Of a DNA stretch of 62,259 nucleotides, positions 55,437-62,259 are shown piece by piece. The first letter of the stretch is position 1, and each line of letters begins with the position of its first letter. The position numbers were made by a program, and so were the translations under genes. This DNA is from Rhodospirillaceae bacterium (GTDB taxonomy: Bacteria; Pseudomonadota; Alphaproteobacteria; UBA8366; Aestuariispiraceae). The stretch covers positions 77,508 to 139,766 of the forward strand of contig PAQY01000018.1 of NCBI GenBank assembly GCA_002709955.1, read 5' to 3'. The notes under the pieces are model-generated. The model was not told the origin of the DNA, did not search any database, and saw only the letters and a program-made list of their open reading frames with translations.

Positions 55437-55858
55437 CGCCCTGGATCCCGGATCAAGTCTGGGATGACAACAATGGGGAACGCAAAGGGCGCGGGGAAAC
55501 GCAGAGGGCGCAAAGGCAAATACAAGCTCGTCTCTCCCGCGAAGGTGGGAGTCCAGGGCCGCACGCACCAAACGCGCTTTTTGCCCTGGATCCCGGATCA
55601 AGTCCGGGATGACGACAGAGGGGTACGCAGAGGGCGCGGGGAAACGCAGAGGGCGCTAAGGCAAATTCAGGCTCGTCTCTCCCGCGAAAGCGGGAGCCCA
55701 GGGCCGCACGCACTAAACGCGCTTTTTGCCCTGGATCCCGGATCAAGTCCGGGATGACCAACTTTTGAAACACCCCCCTCACCCTGAGGAGCGTAGCGTC
55801 TCGAAGGGTGACCTGCTGTAAGCACCCCACTCACAGCCCATCCTTCCAGACGGTGCTT
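55437..55858. repeat. Largest repeat cluster: three family B, two family C and one family A
   Basis: Family B palindromes are at 55437-55469, 55527-55615 and 55670-55759; the last two include the CTCCCGCGAAGGYGGGAG hairpin, so they are near-identical tandem units of about 85 bp separated by family C copies (55478-55518, 55617-55663). A family A copy truncated on its right side follows (55777-55858, ending CATCCTTCCAGACGG). The cluster lies between the MFS transporter and the SAM-II riboswitch. Confidence 0.85.
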
Positions 55859-55905
55859 AAATTATCCGCTTGACCCGGAAATCGTCATCCCTTATGCATC
55901 TACTC

Positions 55906-55959
55906 AGCGCCGATTTGAAGCTCAGCTTGCGGGCGCTTTATAAATGCAGCTAAAGAGGG
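55906..55959 (+). promoter_or_regulatory. SAM-II riboswitch aptamer
   Basis: The stretch has the SAM-II pattern. P1 is AGCGCC (55906-55911) with GGCGCT (55932-55937). Loop GATTTGAAG, then CAGCTTGC, matches the conserved loop. The 3' part TTTATAAATGCAGCTAAAG carries the invariant A-rich and GCTAAAG bases. Pseudoknot pairs are TTGC (55927-55930) with GCAG (55946-55949) and CTC (55921-55923) with GAG (55955-55957). It senses S-adenosylmethionine and lies upstream of metY. A strong terminator starts 12 bp later. Confidence 0.85.
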
Positions 55960-55970
55960 TTGGTCATCGC

Positions 55971-56003
55971 ACCGCCCGGCTATGCTGCGGCGGTTTTGTT
56001 TTT
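55971..56003 (+). terminator. Riboswitch-linked intrinsic terminator
   Basis: ACCGCC (55971-55976) pairs with GGCGGT (55989-55994). CGGC/GCTG extends the stem inside past one bulged C, with a 3-nt loop, and TTTTGTTTTT follows. CGCCCG of the 5' arm (55973-55978) can instead pair with CGGGCG (55930-55935) in the aptamer P1 region. This gives an antiterminator that excludes both P1 and the terminator. SAM binding would then favour termination. Confidence 0.8.
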
Positions 56004-56044
56004 CCGGGCCTTGGTTGCCTTGGAGAGTTCAAAATCTGACCGCT

Positions 56045-56100
56045 TCTGCTTTAGCGCCGCATTTATAAATCCCCGCAAGAGAACACTTTGGATCGACGCC
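56045..56100 (-). repeat. Degenerate inverted SAM-II-like copy
   Basis: Read on the minus strand the segment aligns with the aptamer at 55906-55959: GCG-CGAT, AAAG, CTTGCGGG, TTTATAAATGC and GCTAAAG occur in the same order and spacing. P1 no longer pairs and the loop GATTTGA is changed to GATCCAA, so it is probably non-functional. It looks like an inverted, decayed duplicate. Confidence 0.55.
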
Positions 56101-56138
56101 TTGGCGACCGGCCTGCTTTCATTCGGCACAGGGTCGCC

Positions 56139-56190
56139 CGCGGTGATTTGAGGATCAGCTTGCACCGCGTCATCAACTGCTAAAGCGACG
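56139..56190 (+). promoter_or_regulatory. Second SAM-II-like (or SAM-V) aptamer before metY
   Basis: P1 CGCGGT (56139-56144) pairs perfectly with ACCGCG (56164-56169). The loop GATTTGAGGATCAGCTTGC is nearly identical to that of the first aptamer, and ATCAACTGCTAAAG follows with the conserved GCTAAAG. The pseudoknot pairing is less obvious than in copy 1. It lies about 100 nt before the metY start. SAM-II/SAM-V tandems are known in marine alphaproteobacteria, so a SAM-V-like identity is possible. Confidence 0.65.
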
Positions 56191-56292
56191 TCAGGGAAGT
56201 CCTTTCATTCGGGACCTAGATTGGCGCAGATCCTCGCTGGAAACCCACTATGGAGCATTAAGGCTCCGACCTTAAAAATGGAGAAAGCGACG

Positions 56293-57609
56293 ATGACACA
56301 TACCCCGAAACATCCAGAAACCCTGGCCCTGCATGCCGGTTTTCGGTCTGACCCAGCCACCAATGCAGTGGCCGTGCCAATCTATCAGACAACATCCTAT
56401 CAGTTCGACAGCGCCGAACATGCCCAAAAGCTGTTCGCCCTGGAAGAATTGGGCAATATCTATACCCGCATCATGAACCCGACCGTGGATGTGCTGGAAA
56501 AACGCATCGCAGCCCTGGAAGGCGGCGTCGCGGCACTGGGTGTTGCATCCGGCCAGGCAGCGAGTGCCTATGCGGTTCAGAATATTGCTCGCGCTGGGGA
56601 CAATATCGTAAGCTCCACAAACCTTTATGGCGGAACATGGAACCTGTTTGCGAACACGCTGAAAGACCAGGGGATCGAGGTTCGCTTTGTCGATCCAACC
56701 GACCCTGAAGCGTTCCGGAAGGCCACAGATGACAAGACCCGGGCCTATTACGCCGAAACATTGCCCAATCCAAAGCTGGAGGTTTTCCCAATCGGAGAAG
56801 TCGCTGCCATCGGTCGCGAACTGGGCATTCCGTTGATTGTCGATAACACCGCCGCCCCGGTCCTGTGCCGCCCCTTCGATCATGGCGCAGCCATCATTGT
56901 CTATTCCACGACCAAGTATATCGGTGGTCACGGAACCTCTATCGGTGGGGCGATTGTCGACAGCGGCACCTTCCCCTGGGAAGACCACAAGGAACGCCAA
57001 CCCTATCTGAACCAGCCTGACCCCTCTTATCATGGGGCTGTCTGGACAGAGGCTGTGAAGCCGCTGGGACCGATTGCCTATATCATCAAGGCCCGCGTCA
57101 CCCTGTTGCGGGATCTGGGCGCGGCCTTGTCCCCCTATAATGCGTTCCAAATCATCCAAGGGCTGGAAACCCTGCCAATCCGCATTCGGGAACATTCCCG
57201 CAATGCCGCCGCTGTCGTTAATTTCCTGAACGAACACCCGCTTGTCGACCGCGTGATTTATCCCAATCACCAGAATGGCGAGAATTTGAAACGGGCCCAG
57301 ACCTATCTGAAAGGCGGATATGGTGGCTTGGTCGGGTTCCATATCAAAGGCGGCAAAGCAGCAGGCGCGGCCTTCATTGATGCCCTGGACCTGTTCTATC
57401 ACGTCGCCAATATTGGTGATGCGCGGTCCCTGGCAATCCACCCAGCCACCACCACCCATTCTCAGCTCAGCCTGGAAGAGCAGCATCAATCCGGGGTGAC
57501 AGACTCCTATATCCGGCTGTCGATCGGGATTGAACATATCGACGATATCATCGCTGACCTGACCCAGGCCCTGGCCGTTGCGGCCGATGCCGCACAAGCA
57601 GCAGCCTGA
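56293..57609 (+). CDS. metY: O-acetylhomoserine sulfhydrylase
   Basis: 438 residues of the Cys/Met metabolism PLP enzyme family. It makes homocysteine from O-acetylhomoserine and sulfide in methionine synthesis. The PLP lysine is Lys208 in YSTTKYIGGHG. The N-terminus PETLALHAGFRSD, LEELGNIYTRIMNPTVDVLE and the end HSQLSLEEQHQSGVTDSYIRLSIG are typical of MetY. ATG 56293 follows GGAGAA; earlier in-frame starts are unlikely. The leader with SAM-II elements fits feedback by SAM. It is followed by an OsmC gene after 25 bp. Confidence 0.95.
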   Translation: MTHTPKHPETLALHAGFRSDPATNAVAVPIYQTTSYQFDSAEHAQKLFALEELGNIYTRIMNPTVDVLEKRIAALEGGVAALGVASGQAASAYAVQNIARAGDNIVSSTNLYGGTWNLFANTLKDQGIEVRFVDPTDPEAFRKATDDKTRAYYAETLPNPKLEVFPIGEVAAIGRELGIPLIVDNTAAPVLCRPFDHGAAIIVYSTTKYIGGHGTSIGGAIVDSGTFPWEDHKERQPYLNQPDPSYHGAVWTEAVKPLGPIAYIIKARVTLLRDLGAALSPYNAFQIIQGLETLPIRIREHSRNAAAVVNFLNEHPLVDRVIYPNHQNGENLKRAQTYLKGGYGGLVGFHIKGGKAAGAAFIDALDLFYHVANIGDARSLAIHPATTTHSQLSLEEQHQSGVTDSYIRLSIGIEHIDDIIADLTQALAVAADAAQAAA

Positions 57610-57634
57610 TTGCGGCGACCAGGAGGATATTGAG

Positions 57635-58210
57635 ATGACAAGCACTCACACACACCCCCAAACAGCCGGACTGGGGGCTGTCTTTGACCATGTGGCAGAG
57701 ACCATCCGACACACCCCCGGAAAAGCCCTTGCACATTTCGAGGTGCAATCCCGCCAGGTCCGAGGGTTGCACAGCGAGGTCGAAGCCCGTGATTTCATAT
57801 TGACAGTGGATGAGCCGAAAGCTCTTGGCGGTCAGGATCTTGGGCCAAACCCTATAGAACTGATCTTGGCAGCGATCGCATCCTGTCAGGAAATCACCTA
57901 TCGCCTGTATGCAGATCGTCTTGGAATTCCGTTGAAGGGCGTGTCGGTTTCGGTAAAGGGGGATATTGACCTGCGGGGACTGTTTGCCTTGGATCCTGGT
58001 GTTCGACCCGGTCTCCGGGGACTGGATATTCAGGTGGATCTGGACAGCACGGCATCACAGGCAGAGTTGGACCGGTTGAAACGAACGGTCGATGCCCATT
58101 GTCCTGTGCTGGACATCATTCGCAACGCAACGCCGGTGATTGCCCGGACACAGCGTCAATCGGATGGATCCCCGATCGACACCCCTTTATTTGCGGGGTT
58201 GGCTGGATAA
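57635..58210 (+). CDS. OsmC-family peroxiredoxin-like protein
   Basis: 191 residues. The OsmC/Ohr fold uses two cysteines to reduce organic hydroperoxides; both are present in AAIASCQEITY and VDAHCPVLDII. An N-terminal extension of about 40 residues precedes the fold. AGGAGG lies 8 bp before ATG 57635. It is close behind metY and probably co-transcribed, which would place it under SAM control. A role in sulfur-compound redox chemistry is possible but inferred. Confidence 0.88.
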   Translation: MTSTHTHPQTAGLGAVFDHVAETIRHTPGKALAHFEVQSRQVRGLHSEVEARDFILTVDEPKALGGQDLGPNPIELILAAIASCQEITYRLYADRLGIPLKGVSVSVKGDIDLRGLFALDPGVRPGLRGLDIQVDLDSTASQAELDRLKRTVDAHCPVLDIIRNATPVIARTQRQSDGSPIDTPLFAGLAG

Positions 58211-58301
58211 AGGCAGAACCTTCTGCCAAGAGAATTGCGGCCCGGTGAAAGCATGGCTAACCTAGCCCCCGATTTTGTTACACCATTGGGGAGTTGTTAC
58301 C

Positions 58302-59300
58302 ATGGCTTTTCCGGGCCGTTATCCTACTGTGCGCCCGCGGCGCAATCGCACCAATGCCGCTGTGCGGGCTCTGGTCGCTGAGAATGCTCTTACGCCCGCT
58401 GATCTGATCTGGCCGCTTTTTGTCAGCGATGGCATGAACAAGCGCGAACCCGTCCCATCCATGCCAGGGGTGGACCGGCTGTCTGTCGATCTGATTGTCG
58501 ATGCAGTTAAACGCGCAGAAGATGCAGGCATTCCGGCCATCGCCCTGTTCCCCTATACAGACCCGATTTTAAGAGATGATGCGGGCAGCGAAGCCTTTAA
58601 TCCGGACAATCTGGTTTGTCGCGCAACCCGCGCGGTGCGTGAAGCCTGCCCGAATATCATGATCGTTTGTGACGTGGCCCTGGACCCCTATACCAGCCAC
58701 GGTCATGACGGGTTGATTGTCGGGGGGGAGATTGTGAATGATGAAACGGTTGAAAGCCTGATCAAACAAGCCCTGGTTCAGGCCGAAGCTGGCTGTGACA
58801 CATTGGCCCCGTCTGACATGATGGATGGGCGCATCGGTGCCATACGTGCGGCCCTGGATGATGTCGGGCGCAGCGATGTTCGCATCCTGGCCTATGCAGC
58901 AAAATATGCGTCCTGCTTCTATGGCCCCTTTCGGGATGCGGTTGGGTCATCCACGGCCCTGATCGGGGATAAGCGGACCTATCAGATGAACCCCGCTAAT
59001 TCCGATGAGGCCCTGAGAGAGGTGGCATTGGATATCGCGGAAGGGGCCGACATGTTGATGGTGAAACCGGGCATGCCCTATCTGGATATTCTGCAGCGGG
59101 TGAAGAGTGAATTTCATCTGCCCACCTTTGCCTATCAGGTTTCCGGTGAATACAGCATGTTACGGACAGCCTTTGATCTTGGATATATGGATCGGGATCG
59201 CGGTATTCTGGAAACCCTGATGTGTTTTAAGCGCGCCGGGGCCGATGCTGTCTTAACCTATTTCGCTCTTGAGGCAGCATTAATGATGAATACGCGCTAA
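58302..59300 (+). CDS. hemB: Porphobilinogen synthase (ALA dehydratase)
   Basis: 332 residues. It condenses two 5-aminolevulinate molecules to porphobilinogen in heme synthesis. The Schiff-base lysines are Lys201 (AYAAKYASCFYGPFRDA) and Lys255 (LMVKPGMPYLD). The metal site reads DVALDPYTSHGHDG, without the zinc cysteines, so it is the Mg-dependent type usual in alphaproteobacteria. AYQVSGEYSML is also conserved. ATG 58302 follows GGGGAG. It stands alone. Confidence 0.97.
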   Translation: MAFPGRYPTVRPRRNRTNAAVRALVAENALTPADLIWPLFVSDGMNKREPVPSMPGVDRLSVDLIVDAVKRAEDAGIPAIALFPYTDPILRDDAGSEAFNPDNLVCRATRAVREACPNIMIVCDVALDPYTSHGHDGLIVGGEIVNDETVESLIKQALVQAEAGCDTLAPSDMMDGRIGAIRAALDDVGRSDVRILAYAAKYASCFYGPFRDAVGSSTALIGDKRTYQMNPANSDEALREVALDIAEGADMLMVKPGMPYLDILQRVKSEFHLPTFAYQVSGEYSMLRTAFDLGYMDRDRGILETLMCFKRAGADAVLTYFALEAALMMNTR

Positions 59301-59520
59301 ATTTTCCTAAAATAAATATAAAATTTTACAGAAATATTGTTGATAGCGACTCACATCGGGTCTATCACAGCTATAGGTATGAAAAAGCATGTACCAAGCC
59401 TATATAAGGAATTGACTGAAAAGGATCGCTGGAGCGCGCAATCAAAAGACCAGCAGAGTGATATATGTTCGGCACAGCAGATAAGTGCGCACCGATGCCA
59501 AACTTGAAGGGAAAATGATC

Positions 59521-60348
59521 ATGGCCGACATACCCTTTGAAGCGACCCCCAATCCTTCAGCATATATGGTTGTTTCAAACGACGGTCATTTCACCAATTT
59601 GTCCGCGCATTTGATAAATACAGCAACGCATATTCTTGCCGATACCAGTTCTCTGGATTCCCTTGGCCAATTAGCCCTACCCGTTGGACAGCAAGCAATC
59701 AAAGCGCTTCTTCTGAACGGCAGTGACTTAATCATCATCCAGCAGGACGGTTCACTCCTGATAATCGATGATTTTCTGGGTGCGCTGGAAGCAGGTGTGC
59801 TGACGGGGTTAAGGCTGTCGGATGGAACATCGATGGATGCCATTGACTTTTTGGATACATTTGGCGACGGCGATGCGCTCAATGACATCATGTATTCTCT
59901 TGAGGCAGCCTCAATTGAGGAGGGTGTGATTGATGATGCGCGCGCCATCGGACAGGACGGTCCGTCTGATGTGTTGGACGAAACACTCGATTTCACTCGA
60001 TTTGGTGCGCAGGATACCGGGAACGTTGATTTCGGTTCTAGCCTTTATAAAGCAGACGCGACAGACCCGCTTCTGGCGGCGGGTGAACCAGCACCATTGG
60101 TGGACACGTTTACCCCGGAATCCCTTGATGCAAACACTTTAGGGGTAAGTGCACTTTTGGGCCAGGACATGGATCCTGTTCTGGAAAAATATTTACCAAA
60201 CCATCATGAGGTTGCGGGCCAACAAACAGCCCCTCTTTTTGGGCAAGACGTGATCCAGACATTGGACACTGATCACGCATTGTCCTTTCGACCTGTTGAT
60301 CCAATCGGTTTTTCTGACCCTACAACTGATGACGTCGCAGTCCTATAA
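59521..60348 (+). CDS. Acidic secreted-type protein with a retention-module-like domain
   Basis: 275 residues, very acidic and Cys-free. Residues 65-115 (SDLIIIQQDGSLLIIDDFL to LRLSDGT and FLDTFG) align with residues 61-110 of the adhesin downstream (DLVVVTEDQDTIIIKDFV, LIDGT, FLEQYG). The product has no signal peptide, and its composition and hydrophobic end (DDVAVL) fit type I secretion. It lacks the repeats and the TAAG site. ATG 59521 fits GAAGGGAA better than the earlier starts. Function is unknown; it may be a companion of the adhesin. Confidence 0.65.
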   Translation: MADIPFEATPNPSAYMVVSNDGHFTNLSAHLINTATHILADTSSLDSLGQLALPVGQQAIKALLLNGSDLIIIQQDGSLLIIDDFLGALEAGVLTGLRLSDGTSMDAIDFLDTFGDGDALNDIMYSLEAASIEEGVIDDARAIGQDGPSDVLDETLDFTRFGAQDTGNVDFGSSLYKADATDPLLAAGEPAPLVDTFTPESLDANTLGVSALLGQDMDPVLEKYLPNHHEVAGQQTAPLFGQDVIQTLDTDHALSFRPVDPIGFSDPTTDDVAVL

Positions 60349-60471
60349 GTCAGGATACCAGATGGGACATACGTAAATTGGACCAAAAATTGCTTTGGCA
60401 TTAAGGTTCGGAACAAGTGTCAGGACATTATGCAACAAATGTCGAAAATTTTATAAGAATTTATGCTGAAC

Positions 60472-60487
60472 TGTGACAAAGGTCACT
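60472..60487 (+). promoter_or_regulatory. CRP-like site upstream of the adhesin gene
   Basis: TGTGACAAAGGTCACT matches the CRP-family consensus TGTGA-N6-TCACA at 9 of 10 positions. It lies about 128 bp before the adhesin start in the otherwise gene-free 60349-60614 stretch. A cAMP-CRP-type or related regulator could act here. This is a single sequence match. Confidence 0.45.
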
Positions 60488-60614
60488 GAACAAAAAGTGG
60501 ATTTCTGGGATTAGTGTAGGCGTGGTGCATTCTGTTTTGGTACAGTTGGTTTTATAAGTATCTGCAATAACACACCTGATCGTCAGAACGACGTGCGGTG
60601 ATGAAGGACCTGAA

Positions 60615-62259
60615 ATGGCTGAAATGGATCTAGTTGAATTGGTGGCAATCGCGCAATCCGGCGGATCGAATAATCCGTTGCCGGAGCATATCGTGCAATC
60701 TGCGACCATCGTCGACCTCCAGACACCCGATGTCGTCACGAATGGCGTGTTGGGAATTTCATTTGATCCCGAAACGGCCCAATTCATTTCGGTCTTTGGC
60801 GATGATTTGGTGGTCGTCACTGAAGATCAAGACACCATCATTATCAAAGACTTTGTCCCAGCTGTAACGGACGGCTTTCTTGTCTCCATCGAACTTATTG
60901 ATGGTACCCTGATAGAGGCTCCAGAATTTCTTGAACAATATGGTATTGGCACCAATATCGCCGATGCCTTGTCAGATATTGATACCGCCGCCGGGGATTC
61001 CAGCACGCAAAACAGTGTTACGAATTTTGCCGAACGGGAACGATTCAACAACGAAGAAATCGGCAGTGATAGTATCCGGGGGGGTCCATCGGGCACGTTG
61101 GGTCGCGATGGCTTCGACCGGTTTGATCGTGCGAATGGTTCGGGCCGCCCCTTCGGCGGACGCGATGGCGATCCGTCAAACGGATCCAATTCATCAAATA
61201 ATGGCCAATCGGGTCCAGGGTCTTCCGGAGGGCCTGTCCGGGACACTGAGGCATCGACACCAACATTAGAGGTTGGCGAAACAGTTGTTGGCCTGGAAGA
61301 CGTTGCTATCCCCCTTTCGATATCTGCCGCACTGACGGATTTGGATGGTTCCGAAACACTTGCGATTACAATTTCAGGCCTGCCAGAGGGGGCAAGCCTG
61401 AATGCGGGATACTTTGACGCGGTTTCCGGCGCATGGGTTTTAACAGCAGCGGAATTGGATGGGCTCAGCCTTATCCCCGCTGAAAATGCCAGCGGAAATT
61501 TCTCCCTGACCGTTCACGCCATCGCCGTTGAAAGCGACGGCGGGGCCCGCGCGATCACCAGCGATACCCTCGAAATAGACATCACCCCAGGGGCCGACGC
61601 CCCCACACTCACTCTATCATCAGCAAGCGGCGATGAAGATACAGCCATAGCGCTGGATATCAGTTCCTCACTGACCGACACGGACGGCTCTGAGACGCTG
61701 TCCGTTGAGATCAGCGGTATTCCCGAAGGTGCCGTCCTCACCGCCGATGGCGAAGCGGTCACCGTCACCGATGGTGTTGCGACGCTGACCCCTGCGCAAT
61801 TGGCGAACCTGACGATCACCCCGCCCGCCAATAGCAGCGACGATTTTGATTTAACCGTCACTGCGACCAGCACCGATGGATCAGACACTGCGACGACAAC
61901 AGCAACCTTGCCTGTGTCGGTCACCGGTGTTGCCGATGCGGCAACGGTCGCTACAGCGGATGCTGCGGGTTCGGAAGACACAGCGATTGCGCTGAACATT
62001 GATGTCACCGGTGTTCAGGATGGCGACAGTGCGTCTATCACCATCAGTGATATTCCTGCAGGCGCGACCCTGTCGGCTGGAACTGTTAATCAGGATGGTT
62101 CCGTCACCCTGACACCGGCGGAACTGGAAGGCCTGACCATCACCCCTGCTGCGGACAGTGATGCGGACTTCACGCTCTCTGTCGCGGTCACCACAACGGA
62201 TGGGCAGAGCGGCGATACCAGCACCGTCACAGACACGCTGGATGTTACCGTCGATGCGG
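60615..62259 (+). CDS. Large LapA/BapA-type repeat adhesin, 5' part
   Basis: Open for 548 codons to the window end. Residues 1-115 form a beta-rich N-terminal module like the LapA retention module. TAAG (124-127), the type of site cut by the protease LapG, follows. A Gly/Ser/Arg-rich linker lies at about 150-210. Three tandem repeats of about 110 residues come next (216-329, 330-442, 443-548), each with an EDTAI-type start, TDxDGSE and LTPAELxGLTI. Such proteins are exported by type I secretion and anchor cells in biofilms. GAAGGA precedes the ATG. Confidence 0.82.
   Translation, partial: MAEMDLVELVAIAQSGGSNNPLPEHIVQSATIVDLQTPDVVTNGVLGISFDPETAQFISVFGDDLVVVTEDQDTIIIKDFVPAVTDGFLVSIELIDGTLIEAPEFLEQYGIGTNIADALSDIDTAAGDSSTQNSVTNFAERERFNNEEIGSDSIRGGPSGTLGRDGFDRFDRANGSGRPFGGRDGDPSNGSNSSNNGQSGPGSSGGPVRDTEASTPTLEVGETVVGLEDVAIPLSISAALTDLDGSETLAITISGLPEGASLNAGYFDAVSGAWVLTAAELDGLSLIPAENASGNFSLTVHAIAVESDGGARAITSDTLEIDITPGADAPTLTLSSASGDEDTAIALDISSSLTDTDGSETLSVEISGIPEGAVLTADGEAVTVTDGVATLTPAQLANLTITPPANSSDDFDLTVTATSTDGSDTATTTATLPVSVTGVADAATVATADAAGSEDTAIALNIDVTGVQDGDSASITISDIPAGATLSAGTVNQDGSVTLTPAELEGLTITPAADSDADFTLSVAVTTTDGQSGDTSTVTDTLDVTVDA

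Noticed and set aside
55268-55757. Two overlapping plus-strand frames with repeated PWIPDQVRDD-type peptides
   Set aside because: The peptide repeats come from the family B and C DNA repeats, not from a gene.
55437-55858. Possible CRISPR array
   Set aside because: Repeats are palindromic interspersed elements of different families with no regular unique spacers, and no cas genes are present.
55960-56151. Possible leader peptide on the plus strand after the SAM-II aptamer
   Set aside because: It starts with TTG at the aptamer edge without spacing for a ribosome binding site and runs through the terminator hairpin.
55980-56165. 61-codon minus-strand frame ending in the terminator region
   Set aside because: It is built from the inverted SAM-II copy and terminator sequence; no start signal or known family supports a protein.
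56272-57645. 457-codon open frame on the minus strand
   Set aside because: It mirrors metY, whose catalytic residues are intact; long antisense frames are common in GC-rich DNA.
61514-62008. 164-codon minus-strand frame rich in Ser/Val/Ala
   Set aside because: It is the reverse reading of the adhesin repeats, so low-complexity by construction.

Overview
The window reads as chromosomal DNA of a free-living, probably marine alphaproteobacterium of roughly Rhodospirillales type. The pointers are an SdhE-type FAD assembly factor next to mfd, tandem DUF1127 proteins, a two-domain cold-shock protein, SAM-II riboswitches in front of metY, a DctB/DctD pair, an Mg-type HemB and a tRNA-Gln(CUG). The order is inferred from gene content and style, not proven. 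GC is moderate to high by eye. The two-gene unit at 43323-44167 and the adhesin region after about 59300 are poorer in GC. No rRNA, CRISPR array, prophage or intact insertion sequence was seen.

Layout. 1-4757: end of cysK, AlaX editing protein, SseA sulfurtransferase, tandem GNAT protein, DsbA-family oxidoreductase. 4790-17062: dnaE, an XRE regulator divergent from a fatty acid desaturase, sdhE-mfd, recG. 17440-21459: iron module with a Fur-like box, a Bfd-type ferredoxin and bacterioferritin, then uvrA. 21463-31831: rhodanese, thioesterase, parE, lipoprotein, two isochorismatase-fold hydrolases around a LysR regulator, DEAD-box helicase, stand-alone Lrp/AsnC domain, NlpC/P60 peptidase, hydroxypyruvate isomerase, HD phosphohydrolase. 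31802-39454: patatin, rlmE with tRNA-Gln, glutathione peroxidase, GST, two DUF1127 cassettes, cold-shock protein plus methyltransferase, thioesterase. 39571-46713: dctB-dctD, CoA-binding protein, two unknown genes, an ECHDC3-like crotonase-fold protein, thioesterase, rplM-rpsI. 46804-55308: EAL phosphodiesterase, LysR regulator, NnrU, alaS, FemAB-like protein, hisI, MFS transporter. 55309-62259: repeat cluster, SAM-II riboswitch region, metY, osmC-like gene, hemB, and two secreted or surface proteins. The last of these is the start of a large repeat adhesin that runs off the window.

Long gaps are mostly filled by three interspersed repeat families. One is a ~105-bp imperfect palindrome with CCTGAGGAGC / GCTCCTCAGG ends. 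One is a palindrome built on GGATCCCGGATCAAGTCCGG. One is a short element of the type AACGCAGAGGGCGC. They cluster at 731-895, 3754-4010, 8467-8987, 17085-17404 and 55437-55858.

The most interesting regulatory region is 55906-56292 upstream of metY. It holds a SAM-II aptamer followed by a strong intrinsic terminator, with a GC-only antiterminator pairing available, then a degenerate inverted SAM-II copy, then a second SAM-II-like aptamer. Other notable points are a DctD-like regulator with no GAFTGA loop, a crotonase-fold protein lacking both catalytic glutamates, a DEAD-box helicase reading DEGD, and a LapA-type adhesin start with a TAAG sequence and a paralogous short neighbour.
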